Positions 58,694 to 64,000 of a stretch of 64,000 bases of DNA are shown in pieces (position 1 is the stretch's first letter; every line of letters starts with the position of its first letter). The stretch is taken from assembly GCA_035772735.1 (NCBI GenBank), contig JASDFA010000006.1, positions 65,550,001 through 65,614,000 of the forward strand, given 5' to 3'. This stretch comes from Datura wrightii (taxonomy: Eukaryota; Streptophyta; Magnoliopsida; Solanales; Solanaceae). The notes beneath the pieces were generated by a model that saw only the letters and a list, made by a program, of their open reading frames with translations, was not told the origin of the DNA and searched no databases. The translations under genes were made by a program, and so were the position numbers.

Positions 58694-58913
58694 AACTTGG
58701 TATTAGAGCACTAGGTTTAGAGTATCCTAGGATGTCTGAAAGTCGCGTCGAGTAGAGTCCTCTTTATAGGTGTGAAGCATGCCACACTTATGATGGAGAG
58801 GCTATGAGATGTTATTAGGAAAACTCCCTTTTGTTCATACTCCTTATTGTGTGTTGAAATTCAATTCCAGAAATGTTCTCCTAACTCGTGCTCTATTTCA
58901 TTTCAGTGAAATC

Positions 58914-59448
58914 ATGCCTCCACAACGTGGTAAAGGAAGAAGGGTCGGCATTGCTCACCGACCTGCCCCACCAGCTCCAGCAGCCCCTCAAGATTACTTA
59001 GTGTCCTCCGCGGAGTTCAGAGCGTCCATCCAGCTGCTCGCACAAACTGTCACGAACCAAGTGAAACAACAAGTGGTTCCAATCAATACTAATGGGTCCG
59101 TAGTAGCTGCCCGAGTTTGGGACTTCACCCGAATAAACCCTCTAGTTTTTCATGGATCTAAGGTGGGAGAGGACACACAGGAGTTTGTGGATGAGATCAA
59201 GAAGATCACCCAAATAATGGGTGTTAGATCCTCTAAGAGAGCCGACCTGGCTGCCTACCAGCTGAAAAAGGTAGCCAAGATCTGGTCTGAACTGTGGAAG
59301 GAGGGGAGACCAGCGGGAGTAGAACAGGTGGAGTAGGAGGAGTTCACCATAGCCTTCCTAAACTGGTTTTTCCCCTGAGAGCCCAGGGAGGCTAAGGTGG
59401 CTGAATTTATGAACTTGAAACAAGGAAATCAGACGATGGAAGAGTATG
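58914..59448 (+). pseudogene. A-family gag, truncated by TRIM
   Basis: ATG 58914 (MPPQRGKGRRVGIAH), Pro/Ala-rich N terminus, then ARVWDFTRINPLVFHGSKVG, EFVDEIKKITQIMGV and AYQLKKVAKIWSELWKEG. TAG at 59334 and TGA at 59378 follow, then the next gag block (EPREAKVAEFMNLKQGNQTM). Coding ends at the TRIM LTR start 59449. Related to G gag, which has the same ITQFMGV block. Confidence 0.8.
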
Positions 59449-59928
59449 TGTAAGGGTTAGCATCTCCTACTCACTTAGGAAAATCCCAAATAAAAAAGAG
59501 AGGGAGATTCCTGGGCTATTTAGTAGTGGACTGGACTTAATACTGTGAGGCGCCTTTTGGGTTTAGCGTACCCATGGGGACAAAACCGTGTTGGGATTTG
59601 GCTCAAGAGCGGACAATACTTCACAATGCTGGGGCAGGGTCATTATAGGTGGAATCAGAGCTGACTCTTGACTAGTACGATAGTGGGGCAAACCTCAGCA
59701 AGGACGCTGAGTCCCTACAAGGGGTGAGTGTAAGGGTTAGCGTCTCCTACTCACTTAGGCAAATCCCACATCAGAAAAGAGAGAGAGAGTCCTTGGCTAT
59801 TTAGTAGTGGACTAGACTTAATACTGTGAGGTGCCTTTTGGGTTTAGCATACCCATGGGGACAAAACCGTACTGGGCTTCAGCCATAGAGTGGACAACAC
59901 TTTACAGTGTTAGGCCAAGATCGTTACA
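59449..59928 (+). mobile_element. TRIM element, 480 bp
   Basis: Two ~200-bp direct repeats, 59449-59647 and 59729-59928, starting TGTAAGGGTTAGC and ending ATTATA/GTTACA. The 81-bp interior begins with an iMet-type PBS (TGGAATCAGAGC, 59650-59661) and ends with a purine tract (AAGGGGTGAG) just before the second repeat. These are the parts and sizes of a terminal-repeat retrotransposon in miniature. No coding. No matching TSD of its own: left GTATG, right TAGTG. Confidence 0.78.
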
Positions 59929-61450
59929 TAGTGAATCTTGAAGAGCCGGATATCGAACCCACAGGGACTATACTAATTTAGTAAATATTCAAGTTTAAGT
60001 GCTCTATTAAATTTCACAACTGTTGATTGCAGAGATTTTGAAAGTGGGTATTTAAATCTAGGGGTGATCACAAAATTATCGGAAAACTATAACAAGAAGT
60101 ATCTAGAGTTGAGTCCTGATAATCATGCAATGCTACAATTCACGATGGTTCAAGTATTAAAACATCAGTTGTTGTCTCGCAGAGTTAAAATGCAGTTTTC
60201 ATGGTCTTTTGAGCCTCTAAACACAATAAACTAGTCTCTCACCTACATCATTGAGCGGGGATGTGACGTCCAAATTCATGAGCAATTTAACACTATGGAT
60301 GTGGTTTATGGTGTTTATTCCCATGATTGTGGATTTTTGTACCTCTAATCATTTAACCTAACATAGCTTCACAACTACTTCTATGAGCGGTGATGTGACA
60401 ATTCTAAGTCGGTGTCAAGCTATCTTCCGGTTTTATTAACCAAGCACGCAAATTAGGTATAATTTCTATCCTAATGCGAATTCTATCGTAAAGACAAGAA
60501 CTTGCTCCCTGCATTCTTTCGTTCTAACCTAGGGTTACTCTTTCGTGCTTTTGCCTAAGCTTAACAAGTTTGTTTTCATGGTGATCAAGCATAAAAAATG
60601 ATAATTAAGAATGCAAGACAAAACAACAATGAAAACTCGAACCAAAGATGAATTCATGCAATTACATTCATATCATGTTTCCTCAACCCTAGAAGAAGGG
60701 TTTTAGCCACTCATGTTCATACAGTTGCTCAAAAACATAATTAAAGTAAAGTACTTACAAGAATGATTAAAAGAGAAGGAAAAACTTTGAACCCTAGGTG
60801 AAGTTCTTCACTTCTCTCTTTGCTCCTCTCTGCTTTCCAAAAATATTTATGTGATAAATGATTTTAGGAAATAAGTGTTTAATTTATACTAATTGAAAAT
60901 TTTCAAATTTTGGCCGGCCATGGAACAGCCTCGTGCCACGCTGCCTATCGCGCAGCAGCAGCTCCGTGGCACAGAGGCATCGCGCATACCCACTGGAATG
61001 TGGCTTCTCAGCCTGTCCTCACGCTGCACTGGTGCATATCTCCCAGTGTGGCACGCCACTGGTCGCGCTGATGGAAGGGTGTGGCACAACCTGGACGCAC
61101 AGGCCTCCTGCCTTGGCATTTCCTCGCGCGCACACACGCACGGCATGGCACGACGCCTAACGCACTGCTTGCCTAGCGTGCCAAGCTGGCATGTGCTGGC
61201 AGCCTACTCCTTGTACTTTCTTCATGCGACTTCTTTGCAATCACTTCCATGCTTTCCTTTTGTGCATTAAACATCATTTTTAGTCCTTCCTAAGAATAAT
61301 TCACCTACAAAATATAGGATAATTATATTGGTTAGTTCATGCACGAAATTGTACACAATCAGATGAGAATGTAATCAATTAAATAAACAAACATGACTAA
61401 GATTAAGTTATAAAATAGCACTTGGGCACTTAAAAAATGCCCAAGATCAC

Positions 61451-63340
61451 TATGCCACACTTAAAGTCTCTTTGGTCCTCGAACAACTCTATTACATCTC
61501 ATGCACACGAAGGATTCACACATAACTAATTGAAGTAAGACAATTCAAGCTAAGGCTACAATGATTGTTTTATCTAGCAAGTTTAAGACAGAGCATGTAG
61601 TATATAACCACTAAAATCACATATAACTAAGTTAAGACCTCCTAGCCTCAAAGATCGACTCTCAAACTCGCAAACTCATGCAAATTACCTAATCAAGAAA
61701 TCCGACATGAATTATATCCTTCATCAAACATGTTCCCTCACAACAAGAGAGATACCCATTTTTCACTCGTAAGTTTTCAATTTATAATATGTATGGGTAT
61801 ATAAATAAGAATTCAACTCACTCTCACAAAGAATTCACATGCATCATGTATTGACCCCATAAGCTTGCTTTTATGTGTATTACTCCGCTAATTTAGGAAT
61901 GTTTGCAAGTAAGATCAAGTAGGACTTAGTGGGTTGTAATGTAAGCTAAGGAACGGGTAGGTACTATTTTGTCCAGTAACAGTGACTATCTTCCCTAAGC
62001 GCTTTTAATATATCATACATTTATTGTGGAGATCAATCCTCTTACTTCACCTTTATTCTTTTCAACTCCCAATTTCCTCTTTGTTTCCCCATTCCATTAG
62101 TCACACTTAGGCTACTAGTAAGGAGTACTTAAGCAAAACTTTTTTTTTCTCTCTTTTCTTCTTTTACTCCGTACCAACACTTATGCATTTTTAAACAAGT
62201 GCAGCTCTAGTCTTTTCTTCAACTCCCACAACCACTATTTTCCTTCTTCTTCCAACTTCTCACTCCTTAACTTTTTTTGCATTTTCACTTAAGCTCTTAG
62301 GAGTTTTGGTTCAAATTCAAGGCTATTGAAAAGAAAGGATTAAGCTTATATTGTGGATAGAAAAAAATAGGCTAGAGGCTCAATAGGGCTAACTAGGATC
62401 ATAAATTAAGGGCAGGTAAGTAAAGGGTCAAATTAAGCTCATTCAAAGTAATGCCTCAAGCATCTCCTACAATTAACATCCCTCATTTCGTTGTGTATGC
62501 ACACTAGGAAAGTTTTAGACATTACACAATTTCATGGAATATACAATATCCTCACACTTAGTGCACATGCTCAATTTAAGATAGATTCATTATACTTCTT
62601 AACTCAGCTAATCACAAGAATTCAAAATAAAGCTTTAAGCACATAGAGTCACATTCGAGAGCCTAGGTGTCTCAAACAGTGTTATATAGTTGCTAAACAT
62701 GCTTCAAAATTAACTTAACTTGCATCTCACAATCATGTATAGAACTCCATAAGAATATCAAGCTATCAATCAGATAAAGATTCAAAAACAACACCTATTG
62801 ACTAATTTTCCTTCAAGACGGTCGTCATTCATCCATCGTCGAGAAAAGTCCCTAACTATGACTGAAAATTTATGTACAAATAAAGGAAACTTTTTATTAC
62901 TCAGTTCAAAGTGCCCCACTTCGAAAAAGAACAGAAAATAAAAACCAAAGAGTGGGTGAATTGGGCTCAACTTCAACTTTATCAACACGCGCATTTCAGG
63001 CCAAGCACCAACTTCACCCGAATTCACTAAGAACAAATTTTTTGAAATTTACCTCACACCATACTTAAATTATGCTATGTCCCCAAAGCATCAAATAAAA
63101 TTAACACAAGAGTGAGAAATATTTCTTGAGGCCTCTAGGCTAGCTAGCAGCATGTTTTCCTCCATTTTAAAACACGTGGGTCACCGACCCCATACTCATC
63201 TTTTTCCATGTTCCTTAGCTTCCTCTTCTAAGGGTACTCATACTTCCCCTGAATCTGTGCTTATCCAACAAAACAAACAACAACAAGTGACAAATAACAA
63301 GAATTGCAAACAACTAAAAAGAAAGTGTACCTGTGGTACT
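61451..63340 (-). other. D 3' UTR and polypurine tract
   Basis: The minus strand has CTTTAAGTGTGGCATAG (61467-61451) before the LTR and GTTCGAGGACC upstream of it. The conserved module lies at 61814-61946 (CTTACATTACAACCC, TAAGTCCTACTTGATC, AAGCTTATGGGG, GCATGTGAATTCTTTGTGAG). The GACGACCGTC palindrome is at 62818-62827 and a pyrimidine tract (plus strand) at 62135-62175. No coding. Confidence 0.6.
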
Positions 63341-63389
63341 CTTAGGTTGCCTCCCAAGTAGTGCCTAATTTTACATCATGACACGACGT
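63341..63389 (-). other. D twin hairpins after protease
   Basis: Minus: ACGTCG-TGTCA-TGATGT (63389-63373), a 14-nt spacer, CTTGGG-AGGCAA-CCTAAG (63358-63341). Base changes relative to B leave G-T (G-U in RNA) pairs, so both stems remain foldable. Confidence 0.72.
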
Positions 63390-63649
63390 GGAGTATCCTT
63401 TTCAGGATATCCTCAAACAAGTGTTCCCTTTCAAAAACCATCTTCTCCTCTTTTTGTTTTTAGAGGGAACAACCTCCACTATATCCCTCTTTTCTTCCAT
63501 CTTCTTTTTTAATTTCCGTCCTCCATCAGACTCAGGCTAAAAGGTCAACATGTCCTATAGTGGTGGACCCATGGAATCTACCACCCCACACTTAGCATCT
63601 GACAACACACTAATCTTACAAAGATCCCTATAGTGTGTGTGTGGGTTGA

Positions 63650-64000
63650 TCTCCTAATAAACTGTGAAGAGCTCTTCTTCCTCATTGATCCTCATTTTAA
63701 GGGTACCTGCTATCACATTTATGATAGTTCCTCCAGTTTCCAAGAATTACAGTCCCAGGATCAAGGGTACCTTATCATCCACCTTAAAATCAAGAATTAT
63801 AAAGTCAACAGGTATAATGAATTTACCTACTTTGATAAGAAGGTCCTTGATTATTTCTTCTAGTGCCACTGTGGACTTGTCTGCCAGCTGCAACATTACT
63901 TTTGAAGGCCTCGACTTACTCAATCCCACGGTGTTAAACAGAGATAGGGGCATTAAATTGACTGCTGCCCCTAAATCACACAAAGCCCTTATAATGTTAG
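63650..64000 (-). pseudogene. D retropepsin-like protease, partial
   Basis: The minus strand reads MCDLGAAVNLMPLSLFNTV (DLGA active-site block), VMLQLADKSTVALEEIIKD and IPVDFIILDFKVDDKVPLIL. A TAA at 63749-63747 then stands where Pro of GRPF is expected, followed in frame by FLETGGTIINVIAGTLKMRI. So a full protease C terminus is present with one nonsense codon. The N-terminal part lies beyond the window. Confidence 0.75.

Larger units (their letters stand above)
56333..59928 (+). mobile_element. A-family element fragment ending in a TRIM
   Basis: Left end TGTAATGCCC is an A-family LTR start; right end GATCGTTACA is the TRIM LTR end. The whole block is flanked by a perfect TAGTG (56328-56332, 59929-59933), and D's LTR reads through when one copy is removed. 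Either a chimeric insertion or a later deletion joined the two ends. Confidence 0.75.
56280..61450 (-). repeat. D 3' LTR, interrupted by A/TRIM composite
   Basis: TGTTGCGCCCC...GCCCAAGATCA on the plus strand. After removal of 56333-59933 it is about 1570 bp. The rejoined text CAAGTAATATAGTGAATCTTG keeps register with CAAGTAATAAAGTGGCTAAG of B. GC-rich dyad array at 60905-61195 (CGTGCCACGCTG, CTCCGTGGCACAGAGG, ATCGCGC). Confidence 0.75.
56280..64000 (-). mobile_element. Element D: gag-protease type element, 3' half
   Basis: Minus-strand element entering the window from the right. Protease (64000-63650), hairpin pair, 3' UTR, polypurine tract and 3' LTR (61450-56280). No RT or ORF2 lies between protease and 3' UTR, so it is non-autonomous. 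Its LTR is split by the A/TRIM composite. Left flank is J 3' UTR; the 5' LTR and TSD are outside. Confidence 0.75.

Noticed and set aside
59449..59928. Cassandra-type TRIM with 5S rRNA promoter
   Set aside because: No 5S-like internal box pattern is visible in the repeats.
1..64000. CRISPR arrays, tRNA or rRNA genes, prokaryotic operons
   Set aside because: The direct repeats are LTRs, tandem units or dyad arrays without regular spacers; tRNA-like matches are only PBS sites of 12-18 nt; no ribosome-binding or operon layout.

Overview
This window is transposon-packed intergenic DNA of a large-genome flowering plant. I see no ordinary host gene and no rRNA, tRNA or CRISPR feature. The evidence is plant-type LTR retrotransposons with primer-binding sites (PBS) complementary to tRNA-iMet (TGGTATCAGAGC type) or tRNA-Asp (TGGCGCCGTTGCCGGGG type), Ty3/gypsy gag, protease, RT, RNase H and integrase remnants, TG...CA termini and 5-bp target-site duplications (TSDs). 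A eudicot, possibly Solanaceae, is a guess from sequence feel only. Letters A-N are local names.

Left block (1-22.9 kb). An A-type LTR end (1-1524) abuts H, a decayed element whose extra ORF (here 'ORF2') lies at 18.5-19.8 kb. G (1902-17800, minus, TSD AGAAT) is inserted in the leader of H's ORF2. G is gag-only and carries two later insertions: solo LTR F (3292-5612, TSD ACATA) and non-autonomous element B (11333-17033, TSD ATACC). A degenerate LTR with an iMet PBS (I) follows at 20.4-22.6 kb.

Right block (22.9-64 kb). Base element J (plus; gag-protease-ORF2, no pol) is cut by K in its gag (23676-47734, minus, TSD GGGCT), by LTR-bearing fragment N in the apparent ORF2 intron, and by D in its 3' UTR (56280 to beyond the window, minus). 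K is the only element with RT/RNase H/integrase. It is itself cut by solo LTR E (33009-35135, TSD GTAAC) and by C (35650-45294, plus, TSD CCTCC). D's LTR is cut by a composite of an A-family 5' LTR + gag and a 480-bp TRIM (56333-59928, TSD TAGTG).

The tRNA-Asp group (B, C, D, J, K, probably H) shares more than coding sequence. (1) Two small RNA hairpins with compensatory changes lie just after the first coding region. (2) A conserved noncoding module sits in the 3' UTR. (3) Where ORF2 is present (C, J, K, H), a repeated unit precedes it: a GC-rich dyad array resembling the array in LTR promoters, usually a TATA-like site, a pyrimidine-rich leader, a GT...AG intron of about 0.6-0.76 kb (interrupted in J), then ORF2. 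B and D lack ORF2 and lack the internal array. I read this as a group of non-autonomous elements that may be moved by K-like pol enzymes, with an extra gene that may have its own spliced transcript. All copies here are damaged.
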